Shown here in pieces: positions 43,232 through 53,201 of a stretch of 64,000 bases of DNA. The stretch comes from Acidobacteria bacterium Ga0077551 (GTDB lineage: Bacteria > Pseudomonadota > Alphaproteobacteria > Caulobacterales > Hyphomonadaceae): NCBI GenBank assembly GCA_001464545.1, contig LNFC01000024.1, forward strand, positions 59,459 to 123,458, written 5' to 3'. Each line of letters begins with the position of its first letter. Within the stretch, counting starts at the first letter, position 1. The translations under genes were made by a program, and so were the position numbers. Below the pieces are notes generated by a model. That model searched no databases and was not told the DNA's origin. It saw only the letters and a program-made list of their open reading frames with translations.

Positions 43232-44113
43232 GTGAAAGGTACCAGAGGAATGGTGTTCGTCATCACATCCAGTCTTGTTTCCCTGGCCTGTCAGGGATGC
43301 GTGTCTTCGGGCGCTGCGGATTACGCCTATGCCGAGCCTGCCGCCGAACAATCGCTTGGAATGACGTTGGCGATGCCCGGCACGTTTGGCGACGGCGCCC
43401 TGAATGCTCCGACTGGCAGCGCGCTGGTGGGCGAAGCCCTCTCGGCCGTATCCCCGACAGCACCCGGGATCCGACTGTCCGATCCGGACGCAGACGTGAC
43501 GGTTTTTGCAACGGCGCCGGCGCCTTCGCCCTTCAGCCTCACCGGTTCTGGCCTGAGCGGCGTGCCGCAATCCGACAGCAGCTTTGGCTGGAGCGCGAGC
43601 CCGGCACTGGCCTCGGTCGCTGCGGAAGTTGCAATGTCGCGCTATGGCCAGCCTGATCCGGAATACAACGACATGTCATTCGGCCTGTCGATCGCTGCGA
43701 CCAGCGGACAGACCGGTCTCGCCTTCGACGTCGGCCTTGCGCCGCGTGTCGCAGTGCGCGACGGCGGAGACCTCAAGGGCCAGCGGCTCGGCGGTGAACT
43801 TCGCCTCGGTCAGGGTCTCGGACTGGCGGATTCGGGCAAGTCGCCAGAAGGCTGGTATGTGTTCGTAGGTGCCGACGGCGAAGCGCTGGTCTGGGACGCC
43901 GACATGGAACGCTTCGGCGTCAACAGCTTCACCGACATGCAGATGACCGACCAGTTGACGGTGGGCGACCTGCAGGCGGGTGTCTCGATCCAGCGCGCCG
44001 GCGGCGAACTCTCATTCAGCTATATCCGGCGCGAGATCGAATTCAGCGACCGCAACCGGAGCCTGTCCGACTCGGAAGACTTTGCCGGCATCACCTTCAC
44101 GATGCGCCGCTAG
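43232..44113 (+). CDS. Outer-membrane lipoprotein/beta-barrel, LpxR (DUF2219)-like
   Basis: 293 residues from the GTG at 43232 (AAGGAAG six bases upstream); TTG at 43226 and ATG at 43250 are alternatives. The N terminus has a hydrophobic segment and cysteines (SLVSLACQGC) that may be a lipobox. A Ser/Ala/Pro-rich linker follows to about residue 140. The C-terminal half (YGQPDPEYNDMSFG, GWYVFVGADGEALVWD, VGDLQAGVSIQR, SYIRREIEFSDRN) resembles the last strands of LpxR-type lipid A deacylase barrels, but it is too short for the full barrel and the catalytic N-terminal part is not recognisable. Function uncertain. Confidence 0.6.
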   Translation: MKGTRGMVFVITSSLVSLACQGCVSSGAADYAYAEPAAEQSLGMTLAMPGTFGDGALNAPTGSALVGEALSAVSPTAPGIRLSDPDADVTVFATAPAPSPFSLTGSGLSGVPQSDSSFGWSASPALASVAAEVAMSRYGQPDPEYNDMSFGLSIAATSGQTGLAFDVGLAPRVAVRDGGDLKGQRLGGELRLGQGLGLADSGKSPEGWYVFVGADGEALVWDADMERFGVNSFTDMQMTDQLTVGDLQAGVSIQRAGGELSFSYIRREIEFSDRNRSLSDSEDFAGITFTMRR

Positions 44114-44147
44114 CCGCGCACGGATCCCGCCTCTCAAATCCATTAAA

Positions 44148-44170
44148 CCCTCGCTCCGGCGAGGGTTTTT
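44148..44170 (+). terminator. Intrinsic terminator
   Basis: CCCTCGC (44148-44154), loop TCCG, GCGAGGG (44159-44165), then TTTTT. Classic Rho-independent terminator 35 bases after the LpxR-like gene; AAA before the stem lets it work weakly for the convergent NYN gene. Confidence 0.9.
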
Positions 44171-44185
44171 GTTTGCCGTCCGGAC

Positions 44186-44755
44186 TCAGTCGTCGCTGGC
44201 GTCCTGGGGCGTATCACCGTTCTCGCGGCGGGGCCGGGCGATCAGTTCGCCGAGGTCGGTGAGTTCGATGAAGGTATCGGCCTCCCGGCGCAGCTCGTCG
44301 GAAATCATCGGCGGGGTGGCCTCCATGGTTGAGACGACCGAGACCCGCACGCCCTTGGCCTTCACGGCCTGAACCAGCTGGCGGAAATCGCCATTGCCGC
44401 TGAACAGGACGATGTGGTCCGCCCAGGCGGCGGCCTCCAGCATGTCCACCGTCAGCTCGACGTCCATATTGCCGCGCACACGCTTGCGCCCGTCCCGGTC
44501 CACGAACTCGCGGGCGGGCTTTTTCACGACGTTGAAGCCATTGTAGGCCAGCCAGTCCACGAGCGGCCGGATCGGGCTGTAGTCGTCGTTTTCGACCAAC
44601 GCGGTGTAATAGTTTGCGCGAATCAGCCGGCCGCGGGTCTGGAACTCCTTGAGAAGCTTGCGAAAATCGATCTCGAGGCCAACTGCGCGGGCGGCGGAGT
44701 AAAGGTTGGCCCCGTCGATGAACAGGGCGAGGCGTTCATCCTTGTAGAAGGCCAT
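44186..44755 (-). CDS. NYN domain protein, LabA-like ribonuclease family
   Basis: 189 residues from the ATG at 44755, with AAGGAC upstream; a longer frame lacks a ribosome site. The PIN-like NYN acidic residues are in [12 protein letters not shown] (D14), [14 protein letters not shown] and [13 protein letters not shown]. This LabA/DUF88 family contains metal-dependent RNases and regulators. It is divergent from rpoZ with about 155 bases between them, and convergent with the LpxR-like gene across a terminator. Target unknown. Confidence 0.88.
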   Translation of the reverse strand: MAFYKDERLALFIDGANLYSAARAVGLEIDFRKLLKEFQTRGRLIRANYYTALVENDDYSPIRPLVDWLAYNGFNVVKKPAREFVDRDGRKRVRGNMDVELTVDMLEAAAWADHIVLFSGNGDFRQLVQAVKAKGVRVSVVSTMEATPPMISDELRREADTFIELTDLGELIARPRRENGDTPQDASDD

Positions 44756-44910
44756 TGGCAATGTCCTTTTCTTCCAATAGGAGGGGCCAATCGATTGCCC
44801 AAAATGTGAATGCTCCACGAATACCGGTCCTTGCCAAAGCCTGCAAGGATGGGTTGCCGGGGTGTGTTGCAGCGCATATAAAGGGCGGTTCTCAGGAGAT
44901 TTTTCGGAAA

Positions 44911-45261
44911 ATGGCCCGCGTTACTGTCGAAGACTGCATCCAGAAGATCCCGAACCGGTTCGAGCTCGTCCTGCTCGCCGGGCACCGGGCCCGCATGATC
45001 CGCGAAGGTTCGCCGCTGACCGTGGACCGCGACAATGACAAGGATCCGGTCGTCTCGCTGCGCGAGATCGCCGAATCGTCGATCGACCTGAAAGTCGTCA
45101 AGGAAGCGCTGATCTCCGGCCTGCAGGACATCCGTCCGGGCGAAGAGAACGAGCGCGAAGCCGACCGTCAGGCGCTTCAGGCTGCACCGGCTGCGACCGA
45201 AGACGATGTCCTGCGCGCCTATCAGGCTGAAATCGAATCCGGGCGCGACGACCGCCTGTAG
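44911..45261 (+). CDS. rpoZ: RNA polymerase omega subunit
   Basis: 116 residues from the ATG at 44911 ([28 protein letters not shown], in parts: [18 protein letters not shown]). This is the canonical omega start; an in-frame extension upstream covers the promoter region and is rejected. Omega helps assemble beta-prime and, in many proteobacteria, helps form a ppGpp site. The following gene, eight bases downstream, encodes the ppGpp synthetase, a conserved pairing. The C-terminal 35 residues are acidic and longer than in E. coli. Confidence 0.96.
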   Translation: MARVTVEDCIQKIPNRFELVLLAGHRARMIREGSPLTVDRDNDKDPVVSLREIAESSIDLKVVKEALISGLQDIRPGEENEREADRQALQAAPAATEDDVLRAYQAEIESGRDDRL

Positions 45262-45269
45262 GAGACGAA

Positions 45270-47537
45270 ATGGACGGCAGCGCCCTTTCCGGACCGGAAA
45301 AAGGGACTGGCGCAACCGCTGGCAAACAGGCCGCTGCGCCGGATACCGCCGACGCACTGCCGCCTGTACCAACCCGTTCCGAACTGATCGCGAAAGTTCG
45401 CGCTTATCATCCGCGCGTGCGCTCCGAACTGCTCGGGCAGGCCTATGATTTTGCCGTCAAGCATCACGGCGCGCAGCAGCGCGATTCCGGCGAGGCCTAT
45501 TACTCACATCCGATCCGGGTCGCGAACCTGCTGGCCGAAGTGCGCCTCGATGAGGTGACCATCGTCGCAGGCCTGCTGCATGACGTGGTCGAGGATACCG
45601 AGATCGACATCGGCGACATCGAAGTGCGCTTCGGCGCCGATGTGGCAGAGCTGGTCGACGGGGTGACCAAGCTCGACAAGCTGGACTTCATGTCGAAGGA
45701 AGCGGCGCAGGCGGAGAACTTCCAGAAGTTCATCCTGGCGATGACCAGCGACATCCGCGTGCTGCTGGTGAAGCTCGCCGACCGGCTCCACAACATGGAG
45801 ACGCTGCACCATCGCAAGAAGCCCGAAAGCCGTCAGCGTACGGCGCGCGAGACGATGGACATCTATGCGCCGCTGGCGCGCCGGGTGGGCCTCTATGATG
45901 TGGCCGCGCGGATGGACGACCTCGCGTTCCAGGAGCTGAACCCGGAAGCGCGCCGCGCGATCCTCTACCGGCTCGAAGAACTCGAGAAGGAAAACCAGGG
46001 CGATCTCGACCGCATCCGCGCCGACCTGACGAAGATTTTGGAAGCGTCCGGACTCAAGTACCGCGTCAAGGGCCGGCGCAAGCAGCCCTATTCGCTTTGG
46101 CGCAAGCTGGAACGCAAGTCGATCTCGTTCCGGGATGTGGCGGACCTGTTCGCGTTCCGGATCATCCTCGGCGACGTAAAGGACTGTTACTCCGCCCTCG
46201 GAGCAGTTCATATGCACTGGGCGTGTATCCCGGACCGGTTCCGAGATTTCATCTCGGTGCCGAAGCCGAACGGCTATGCCAGCCTGCACACGACCGTGCG
46301 CGCCTCTGGCAACCGGCGTGTCGAGTTGCAGATCCGCACCGAGGCGATGGACCGCACGGCCGAATACGGCGTGGCGGCGCACTGGGGCTACAAGAACCGC
46401 GCCTACGGGTTTGACGTGGACTCGGCGCGCGCCGCCGGCCTCGACCCGGAGGCGAACCTCAAGGCCTTTGCCGAACTGCTGCGCGACGGCGCCGAGCCGG
46501 GTGAGTTCCTCGAACACGCCAAGCTCGAGATGTACCGCGAGCACGTGTTCACCTTCACGCCGAAGGGCAAGCTGATCATCCTGCCCGCCGGGGCGATGCC
46601 GCTCGATTTCGCCTACGCCGTCCACTCCGCCGTGGGCGACACGGCCATCGGTGCACGGATCAACGGCGAAGAAAAATCAATGCGCCGGCCGCTCAAGAAC
46701 GGCGATGTGGTCGATGTCATCCGAGGCCGCGCCGCGGCGCCGGCCATCGGCTGGGAAGCGATGACCTATACCGGACGGGCGAAATCGAAGCAGCGCAAGC
46801 TGGAGCGCGACCGCGAGGCGGCGGAGTTCCGGCGCCTCGGCGAAGGCCTGATTAACCAGGCCCTCCGCCGGGCGGGCGCCGATCCGGTGGACGTGATGCT
46901 GATCGACGTGGCCAACAAGTTACGCATCTCGTCGATCGACGACCTGCGCGAGGAAGTCGGCCGCGGGCGCCTGCAGACATCTGCCGTCGTCAATGCCGCG
47001 TTCCCGGGATACGCCGCCGAACGCACCGACGACGCAGACAAGACGCCCATCGACAGCCGGCATGCGCCGCTATTCGTGGAGGGCAAGGACCTGACGCCCG
47101 GCGTCACGCTGCATCTTGGCCAGTGCTGCCGCCCGCTGCCGGGCGACCGGATTATCGGCGTGCAGGTGCCGGACAAGGGGCTGGTCGTGCACGTCTCCAG
47201 CTGCCCGCGCCTTGCCGAGTATGATGACCGGCCGGACCTCTGGCGCGACTTGAAATGGACCGAGCTGGCCAAGACCGGCGCCGTTGCGATTGGCCGCATA
47301 CGGATCAACGCCTCGAACCAGAAGGGCGTGCTGGCCAAGCTCTGCTCGGCCGTGGCCGAGTCCAACGGCAACATTGTCGGCATCACGACCGGCATGCGCC
47401 AACCTGATTTCATAGAACTGATGATGGATATCGAAGTGGAAGACCTGAAACGCCTGACCCAGATCCTGGCGGCCTTGCGCTCGCTGGCCGTTGTTGACCG
47501 CGCGGTGCGCGACCAGGAGGGCCAGGATGAACAGTGA
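45270..47537 (+). CDS. rsh: Bifunctional (p)ppGpp synthetase/hydrolase (Rsh)
   Basis: 755 residues. Hydrolase HD residues: YYSHPIRVA (H80) and [10 protein letters not shown] (H104, D105). The synthetase domain includes [20 protein letters not shown] (in parts: PKPNGY, YASLHTT near 336). TGS ([16 protein letters not shown]) and a C-terminal ACT domain ([17 protein letters not shown]) follow. As the only such enzyme in view, and with both active sites intact, it is the alphaproteobacterial Rsh that makes and degrades ppGpp. Its end overlaps pyrE by 11 bases. Confidence 0.96.
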   Translation: MDGSALSGPEKGTGATAGKQAAAPDTADALPPVPTRSELIAKVRAYHPRVRSELLGQAYDFAVKHHGAQQRDSGEAYYSHPIRVANLLAEVRLDEVTIVAGLLHDVVEDTEIDIGDIEVRFGADVAELVDGVTKLDKLDFMSKEAAQAENFQKFILAMTSDIRVLLVKLADRLHNMETLHHRKKPESRQRTARETMDIYAPLARRVGLYDVAARMDDLAFQELNPEARRAILYRLEELEKENQGDLDRIRADLTKILEASGLKYRVKGRRKQPYSLWRKLERKSISFRDVADLFAFRIILGDVKDCYSALGAVHMHWACIPDRFRDFISVPKPNGYASLHTTVRASGNRRVELQIRTEAMDRTAEYGVAAHWGYKNRAYGFDVDSARAAGLDPEANLKAFAELLRDGAEPGEFLEHAKLEMYREHVFTFTPKGKLIILPAGAMPLDFAYAVHSAVGDTAIGARINGEEKSMRRPLKNGDVVDVIRGRAAAPAIGWEAMTYTGRAKSKQRKLERDREAAEFRRLGEGLINQALRRAGADPVDVMLIDVANKLRISSIDDLREEVGRGRLQTSAVVNAAFPGYAAERTDDADKTPIDSRHAPLFVEGKDLTPGVTLHLGQCCRPLPGDRIIGVQVPDKGLVVHVSSCPRLAEYDDRPDLWRDLKWTELAKTGAVAIGRIRINASNQKGVLAKLCSAVAESNGNIVGITTGMRQPDFIELMMDIEVEDLKRLTQILAALRSLAVVDRAVRDQEGQDEQ

Positions 47538-48108
47538 TCAGGTCCTAGACGTGTTCCGCGATGCCGGCGCGCTGCTGGAGGGGCATTTCATCCTCTCGTC
47601 CGGGCGGCGCAGCCCGGTTTTCCTGCAGAAGGCGCTGGTCTTCTCGCGGCCGGACCTTTCGGAAAAGCTCTGCAAGGCGCTGGCCGAGAAATTGACCGCA
47701 ACTTTCGGCAAGATCGATGTGGTCGCGGGCCCCGCCGTGGGCGGCATCGTTCCGGGCTACGAGATCGCCCGCCATCTCGGCGCCCGCGCCATCTTTGCCG
47801 AGCGCGTTGACGGCAAGCTGGAGTTCCGCCGCGGCTTCTCCATCGGGCCGGATGACCGTGTACTGATCGCCGAGGATATCGTCACAACGGGCCTGTCGTT
47901 CCGCGAGACGGTCGAGGCGCTGGAAAAGCTGCCCGGCACGGTTGTGGGCGGTGCCTGCATCATCGACCGCTCGGGGGGGCGCGCCGATGTCGGCTGCCGG
48001 CTGATCTCGCTCGCGCAGGTGAACTTCCCCGACTATGCGGCCGATTCCTTGCCGCCGGAACTCGCAGCCATGCCGGCCATCAAGCCCGGCTCGCGAGGGC
48101 TCGCCTGA
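47527..48108 (+). CDS. pyrE: Orotate phosphoribosyltransferase
   Basis: 193 residues from the ATG inside the end of rsh. The PRPP-binding loop is [13 protein letters not shown]; the type signature [17 protein letters not shown] and [16 protein letters not shown] is complete. It adds ribose-phosphate to orotate in pyrimidine synthesis, the step two after dihydroorotase (at 29.3-30.6 kb). Its stop overlaps the pdxJ start (TGATG). Confidence 0.95.
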   Translation: MNSDQVLDVFRDAGALLEGHFILSSGRRSPVFLQKALVFSRPDLSEKLCKALAEKLTATFGKIDVVAGPAVGGIVPGYEIARHLGARAIFAERVDGKLEFRRGFSIGPDDRVLIAEDIVTTGLSFRETVEALEKLPGTVVGGACIIDRSGGRADVGCRLISLAQVNFPDYAADSLPPELAAMPAIKPGSRGLA

Positions 48109-48866
48109 TGGGCGGCTACCTGCGTCTCGGGGTCAACATCGACCATGTGGCCACCATCCGCAACGCGCGCGGCGGGCCGCATCCGGATCCCGTGCGCGCC
48201 GCGCAGATTGCCGAAGCCGCCGGCGCCGATGGCATCACGATCCACCTGCGCGAAGACCGCCGGCATATCCGCGACGGCGACATCGAGGCGATCCGCAAGG
48301 CCACGCGCCTGCCGATCAATCTCGAGATGGCGGTCACCGAGGAGATGGAAGCAATCGCCACGGCGTTTCGTCCGCATGCGGCGTGTCTGGTGCCGGAACG
48401 GCGCGAGGAACGCACGACCGAAGGCGGGCTGGACGTGGCCGGCCTGCACAACCGGATTGCGCCGATGGTCGAGGCGCTCCGCGCCGCGGGTTCGCGCGTG
48501 TCGCTGTTCATCGAGCCAGACCCTGTGCAGATCGCAGTTGCCGAAGTGCTGCGCGCGCCGGTGGTGGAGCTGCACACCGGGCGCTACGCCGAGCTCTGGC
48601 ATGAAGGCGGCTTCGAGGCCGCCGCGCCGGAATTGGAACGTCTGAAGTTTGCCGCCGCCGACGCGCGCCGCAGGGGCATCGAGCCGCATGCGGGGCATGG
48701 GCTGACGTTCGACAATGTCGGGCCGGTGGCGGCGATTGCCGATCTGGCGGAACTCAACATCGGGCATTTCCTGATCGGCGAGGCGATCTTCATCGGCCTC
48801 GACGCGGCGATCCGCGAGATGCGCCGCCGGATGGACATCGCGCGCGGCGCCGTGGCCGCGGCATGA
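48108..48866 (+). CDS. pdxJ: Pyridoxine 5'-phosphate synthase
   Basis: 252 residues, TIM barrel. The N-terminal signature [19 protein letters not shown] (in parts: [15 protein letters not shown]) and [12 protein letters not shown] are complete, as is [10 protein letters not shown] near the C terminus. It condenses 1-deoxyxylulose 5-phosphate with 3-amino-2-oxopropyl phosphate to make vitamin B6. The pdxJ-acpS pair is conserved; overlap with acpS is four bases. Confidence 0.96.
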   Translation: MGGYLRLGVNIDHVATIRNARGGPHPDPVRAAQIAEAAGADGITIHLREDRRHIRDGDIEAIRKATRLPINLEMAVTEEMEAIATAFRPHAACLVPERREERTTEGGLDVAGLHNRIAPMVEALRAAGSRVSLFIEPDPVQIAVAEVLRAPVVELHTGRYAELWHEGGFEAAAPELERLKFAAADARRRGIEPHAGHGLTFDNVGPVAAIADLAELNIGHFLIGEAIFIGLDAAIREMRRRMDIARGAVAAA

Positions 48867-49273
48867 TCATCGGCATCGGCAACGATCTCTGCAATATCGA
48901 GCGCATCCAGCGCTCGCTTGACCGGTTTGGCGAGAAGTTCGAGCGCCGCGTCTTCACGCCCTACGAGATCGCCAAGGCGCGCGGTCGCCGGCGCGTGGCC
49001 GAGACCTATGCCAAGCGGTTTGCGGCCAAGGAAGCCTGCGCCAAGGCGCTGGGCACCGGCGTGCCGCGGGCCGGCGTGCACTGGCAGCACCTCGGCGTGA
49101 TCAATCTGCCGTCCGGCAAGCCCGGCTTCGAGTTGACCGGCGGTGCTGCCGCGCGGCTCGCCAGGCTGACACCGCCTGGCCACACGGCCGTCGTGCACCT
49201 GACGCTCACCGACGATCATCCGTGGGCGGAGGCTCAGGTGATAATCGAAGCGATTGCGCTGGCGCCGGCATGA
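48863..49273 (+). CDS. acpS: Holo-[acyl-carrier-protein] synthase
   Basis: 136 residues. Mg/CoA-binding motifs [14 protein letters not shown] and [15 protein letters not shown] are intact. It transfers phosphopantetheine from CoA to acyl carrier protein. In many alphaproteobacteria lepB follows here; in this window rnc follows directly with a four-base overlap, so signal peptidase I must be encoded elsewhere. Confidence 0.95.
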   Translation: MIIGIGNDLCNIERIQRSLDRFGEKFERRVFTPYEIAKARGRRRVAETYAKRFAAKEACAKALGTGVPRAGVHWQHLGVINLPSGKPGFELTGGAAARLARLTPPGHTAVVHLTLTDDHPWAEAQVIIEAIALAPA

Positions 49274-50025
49274 TACAGGCACGCCCCAAACGCACCCGCC
49301 AGCGGGCCGCTGCGAAAGCAGTCCGGCGGGGGCTCAGTGATACGGCCATCCTGGAAGCGGAGGTCGCGTGCGGCCACCGGTTCAAGGACAAGGCCTTGCT
49401 GGTGACGGCGCTGACGCATCCGAGCGCGGTGAGCGCGGCGGAGTCGCTGCAGCATGCCAACCAGCGTCTGGAATTCCTCGGCGACCGGGTGCTGAACCTG
49501 CTGATCGCCGAGCGGCTGATCGAGCGGCGCAAGAACGAGACCGAAGGCGACCTCGCGCCGCGCCTCAACCGGCTGGTCAAGAAGGGCGCGTGCGCCGAAG
49601 CGTTCCGGCATCTCGGGCTTGGCGCGTTCCTGCTGCTGTCGGACAGCGAAGTGGCCAGCGGCGGGCGCGAGCGGGAATCGACGCTGGGCGACGCCTGCGA
49701 GGCGGTGATTGCCGCGATCTATCTGGACGGCGGCCTTGGCGCTGCGCGCAAGTTTGTCGAGAAGGCCTGGGCGCCGCAGTTTACGGGCGGCCCGGCCGAG
49801 ATGAAGGATCCGAAAACCCTGCTGCAGGAATGGGCACAGGGGCAGGGTCATCCGCTCCCGGAATATGTGGTCATCGGCCGGTCCGGCCCGGATCATGCAC
49901 CGGAATATGAAGTTGAAGTGCGCATCGCGCAGAACGGGACGGCCGCCGCATCGGGCCCCTCCAAGCGCGACGCCGAGCGTCTAGCCGCAGCGCGCATGCT
50001 GGAACAGTTGAAAGGGACTACATGA
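49270..50025 (+). CDS. rnc: Ribonuclease III
   Basis: 251 residues from the ATG overlapping the acpS stop. The RNase III signature is [15 protein letters not shown], with the second acidic cluster in [18 protein letters not shown]-terminal double-stranded RNA-binding domain ([19 protein letters not shown] to [13 protein letters not shown]) follows. An N-terminal basic stretch of about 20 residues ([17 protein letters not shown]) is longer than in E. coli. Cleaves rRNA precursors and structured RNA. Confidence 0.96.
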   Translation: MIQARPKRTRQRAAAKAVRRGLSDTAILEAEVACGHRFKDKALLVTALTHPSAVSAAESLQHANQRLEFLGDRVLNLLIAERLIERRKNETEGDLAPRLNRLVKKGACAEAFRHLGLGAFLLLSDSEVASGGRERESTLGDACEAVIAAIYLDGGLGAARKFVEKAWAPQFTGGPAEMKDPKTLLQEWAQGQGHPLPEYVVIGRSGPDHAPEYEVEVRIAQNGTAAASGPSKRDAERLAAARMLEQLKGTT

Positions 50026-50969
50026 GCGACCAGGCCGTAACCCATGCCGGATTCTGCGCTATCATCGGCGCGCCGAATGCCGGCAAATCGACGCTCACCA
50101 ACCGGCTCGTCGGGCAGAAGGTGGCGATCGTCACGCACAAGGTGCAGACGACGCGCTTTCCGGTGCGGGGCGTCGCGCAAATCGGCGCCGCGCAGGTCGT
50201 GATCGTCGATACGCCGGGCATTTTCGTCGCCAAGCGGCGGCTTGACCGGGCGATGGTCAAGGCGGCCTGGGGCGGCGCGGAGGATGCGGACGCCATCGTG
50301 CACCTGATCGATGCCTCGGCCTGGGTCGCCGAACACGAAGGCCAGACCAGCGGGGCGCAGCGCCATTCCATCGAGGATGACCAGCGGGTGATCCGTCAGC
50401 TGAAGGATGCCGGCAAGCGGGCGATCCTGGCGCTCAACAAGATCGACCTGTTCCCGCATGACCGCGTCTTGCCGGTGATGGCGAAGCTGAACGCCGAAGG
50501 CGTGTACGAGGAGATCTTCATGATCTCCGCCGAGAAGGGCGACGGGGTGGAAAAGCTTTCCGCCGCGATTGCCGCGCGCATGCCGGAGAGCGAGGCGCTG
50601 TATCCGCCGGACCAGGTGGCCGATGTGCCGATGCGCGTGCTGGCGGCGGAAGTGACGCGCGAGAAGCTGATGCTGCGCCTGCACCAGGAATTGCCCTACC
50701 AGCTGACGGTGGAGACCGAGAGCTGGGAAGAGCGCAAGGACGGCTCCGTCCGTGTACAGCAGGTCATCATTGTGGGCCGGGACGGGCACAAGGCGATGGT
50801 GCTCGGCAAGGGCGGCGCGCTGATCAAGGAGATCGGCCGGCAGGCGCGCGTGGAGCTGACCGAGATGCTGGAGCGGCCGGTGCACCTGTTCCTGTTCGTG
50901 AAGGTGGACGAGCGCTGGCAGGAAAAACGCGAGAATTATTCCGGGTTCGGCCTCGAATTTGATGTATGA
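50022..50969 (+). CDS. era: GTPase Era
   Basis: 315 residues. G1 GAPNAGKST, G3 DTPGI and G4 NKID are present, followed by the KH domain (VGRDGHKAMVLGKGGALIKEIG). Era binds the 16S rRNA 3' end during 30S assembly. It overlaps rnc by four bases upstream and recO by four downstream, the conserved rnc-era-recO order. Confidence 0.97.
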   Translation: MSDQAVTHAGFCAIIGAPNAGKSTLTNRLVGQKVAIVTHKVQTTRFPVRGVAQIGAAQVVIVDTPGIFVAKRRLDRAMVKAAWGGAEDADAIVHLIDASAWVAEHEGQTSGAQRHSIEDDQRVIRQLKDAGKRAILALNKIDLFPHDRVLPVMAKLNAEGVYEEIFMISAEKGDGVEKLSAAIAARMPESEALYPPDQVADVPMRVLAAEVTREKLMLRLHQELPYQLTVETESWEERKDGSVRVQQVIIVGRDGHKAMVLGKGGALIKEIGRQARVELTEMLERPVHLFLFVKVDERWQEKRENYSGFGLEFDV

Positions 50970-51697
50970 ACTGGTCCGATGACGGCATAATCCTCGGCGG
51001 GCGGAGGTTTGGCGAAGGGGGATTGATCCTCGACGTCCTCACCTCGCAGCGGGGACGCCGGTCTGGCCTTGTCTATGGCGGCGCCTCGCGCAAACGCCGG
51101 GCACAATACGAAGCGGGCAATACGGTCGCGCTGGCCTGGAGCGGGCGGCTGGACGATCAGCTCGGCCGGTTTGACGTGGCTGAGTCGCGGCGCGAACGGG
51201 CCTCGCGCCTGCTCGAGGATCCGGCGGCGCTGTCGGCAGTTTCCGCCATCACATCGATCCTGCGCGCCAGCATGAACGAGGGCGATGCGGCCGGATCGAA
51301 CCTCTATGAGGCGACGGTCCTTCTGCTCGACGAGCTGGAGCATCCCGATGTCTGGCCGGCGCTGTATGTGCGCTGGGAGCTCGGGCTGCTCTCGGCGCTC
51401 GGCTTCGGGCTGGATCTGGAAGAGTGCGCGATCACCGGTGCCAATGACGGGCTGACCCACGTCTCGCCGAAAACGGGCCGGGCCGTGCGCGGATCGGAAG
51501 CCGAGCAATATGTCGACCGCCTTCTGGCCCTGCCGGACTTCCTGATGCGGCCAGCGGCGGCGCTGCAGCCCGGCGACATTGCCGCCGGGCTGAAACTGAC
51601 AGGACATTTCCTCGAGAACCGTCTGTTCGCGGCGGTCCACCGGGGCGTGCCGCCGGAGCGTGAGCGGCTGGTCCTCCGCCTGCTGAATAAACCCTAG
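50966..51697 (+). CDS. recO: DNA repair protein RecO
   Basis: 243 residues. An N-terminal OB fold (DDGIILGGRRFGEGGLILDVLTSQRG) precedes the helical RecO_C region. RecO loads RecA on SSB-coated gaps with RecR. The zinc-binding cysteines found in some RecO proteins are absent. It ends the acpS-rnc-era-recO run and overlaps the convergent GST gene by four bases. Confidence 0.92.
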   Translation: MNWSDDGIILGGRRFGEGGLILDVLTSQRGRRSGLVYGGASRKRRAQYEAGNTVALAWSGRLDDQLGRFDVAESRRERASRLLEDPAALSAVSAITSILRASMNEGDAAGSNLYEATVLLLDELEHPDVWPALYVRWELGLLSALGFGLDLEECAITGANDGLTHVSPKTGRAVRGSEAEQYVDRLLALPDFLMRPAAALQPGDIAAGLKLTGHFLENRLFAAVHRGVPPERERLVLRLLNKP

Positions 51698-52305
51698 GCC
51701 TTCGCGCTCGCGCGTGCGCCAACCGCCGCATACCAACGCCCGATATTCTTGAGCTCCGGATTGAGCGGCTGGCCGACCGCGCCGCCGAAGGTGAGGAAGC
51801 AGAACAGCAGCACGTCCGCGAGCGTGAATTTCTCGCCAGCCACGAAGGTGCGCGTGGCGAGCTGCGCGTCGAGGAACGCGAGGCCGTCCTGGGCCTTGGC
51901 CTTCAGGCCGGGGGCGGCTTCCGGCAGGCAGCGCATCCGCGACTGGAACATCGGCAGGCCTTCCGAATAGCGAAAGCCATTGGCCAGCGGCTCGACGATA
52001 TTGAGATCGACCCACCGCGTCCAGCGGCGCGTCTGGGCGCGCTCTTCGGGGGTCGCGCCGATCAGGCTGCTGCCGGGGAATTTCTCGTCGAGGTATTCGC
52101 AGATCGCCGTGATTTCGGCGATGATCGCGCCGTCATCCAGCACAAGGCAGGGCGACTGGCCGGCGGGGTTGGTCTTCAGGTACTCCGCTTCGCGGTTCTT
52201 GCCCTTCAGGATGTCGATGTCTTCGAGCGGCACCGAGATGCCGCGCTCGGCCATGAACATGCGCACGACATGCGGATTGGGGCCGACGGAATTGATGAGC
52301 TTCAT
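51694..52305 (-). CDS. Glutathione S-transferase family protein
   Basis: 203 residues from the ATG at 52305 behind GGGAGGATC; an upstream extension has no ribosome site. The N-terminal thioredoxin fold (MKLINSVGPNPHVVRMF, PAGQSPCLVLDDG, ITAICEYLDEKFP) binds glutathione, and the C-terminal helical domain follows (FTLADVLLFCFLTFGG). The S-x-N-P-H start suggests a Ser-type active site near residue 6. Substrate unknown. Confidence 0.9.
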   Translation of the reverse strand: MKLINSVGPNPHVVRMFMAERGISVPLEDIDILKGKNREAEYLKTNPAGQSPCLVLDDGAIIAEITAICEYLDEKFPGSSLIGATPEERAQTRRWTRWVDLNIVEPLANGFRYSEGLPMFQSRMRCLPEAAPGLKAKAQDGLAFLDAQLATRTFVAGEKFTLADVLLFCFLTFGGAVGQPLNPELKNIGRWYAAVGARASAKA

Positions 52306-52386
52306 GGTGATCCTCCCGGTTTTTTGTATTGCCATCCATCCTCACTGCGTGACGCAGCGTCCGGCAAGGGGGATCTTCAAGAGGGA

Positions 52387-53082
52387 CTACCGGCAGGTGC
52401 GGGCATTCCCCATGTCGAAATGGAAATGATCGGCATGGGCGGCGTTGTAGTCCGGCCCGAGGGTGACCGAGAAAATCCGGCAGGCGCCCTTGTGGACGCG
52501 CTTCAGGAATTCGCCTTCCTTGCCGCCATTGTCCCAATGCGTTTTCACATTGATCAGGCGGCCGTCCTCCAGGCGGAAGCCCGAGATGTCGACGGCATTG
52601 GCCGTGGCGTGTTCGGACTTGCGGCCCGTGCCGGCGATGTTGCGGCAGGAAAAGCTGCCATAGGTCTCGATCCGGGCGATCGGTGAGCCGAAGATATCGG
52701 TGGCCGCCGGCCGGGCGACATGGCGCTCCCACATGTAGAGAGAGGCGGTCTGCCAGCAGGTCATGCTCAGGGTGGCCGAATAGGGGGTGAGCGAGCGGTC
52801 CAGCGTCAGGGCGTCATACTTGCCGCAGGCCTCGCCGCGCGGCGAATCCTCCAGCGGGGTGTAGAGCACGCCGGTCGCGTCCAGGGCGTTGAAGCAGGCC
52901 GCGGGATGGCGCTCCAGCTGGGTCATCTTGAAGTGGGAGGCGAGGCCCGGCTTGTGGTTGAGGTCCAGCGGCACGAACGGGTTGTGCTGGGGCGGCGCAA
53001 ATCGCAAGAAAACGCCCAAAACCAGCGCCGAAGGCAGGACCAGCAGCGTGAAATAGCGCGTGAGAGCCTTTTGCAGCTTCAC
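52387..53082 (-). CDS. Extensin-like C-terminal domain protein, membrane-anchored
   Basis: 231 residues from a GTG at 53082 with AAGGAAAAGG just upstream; an ATG-started frame reaching 53181 would run into the parC promoter. One N-terminal membrane helix (YFTLLVLPSALVLGVFLRF) anchors a periplasmic domain. Motifs SFSCRNIAG, SEHATANAVDISGFRL and HADHFHFDMG mark the extensin-like_C family, related to D,D-metallopeptidases (His and Asp ligands), so peptidoglycan modification is plausible. Divergent from parC. Confidence 0.82.
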   Translation of the reverse strand: MKLQKALTRYFTLLVLPSALVLGVFLRFAPPQHNPFVPLDLNHKPGLASHFKMTQLERHPAACFNALDATGVLYTPLEDSPRGEACGKYDALTLDRSLTPYSATLSMTCWQTASLYMWERHVARPAATDIFGSPIARIETYGSFSCRNIAGTGRKSEHATANAVDISGFRLEDGRLINVKTHWDNGGKEGEFLKRVHKGACRIFSVTLGPDYNAAHADHFHFDMGNARTCR

Positions 53083-53201
53083 CCTTTTCCTTTCCTTAAC
53101 CAAACCCCGGTTTCTGTTAACCAGTGCTGGTCCCGAGGCCGGAATCGACCTTAAAGCGGGGGCACGCACAGAATGTGGCACGAACTGCAGAAGAGACCAG
53201 A

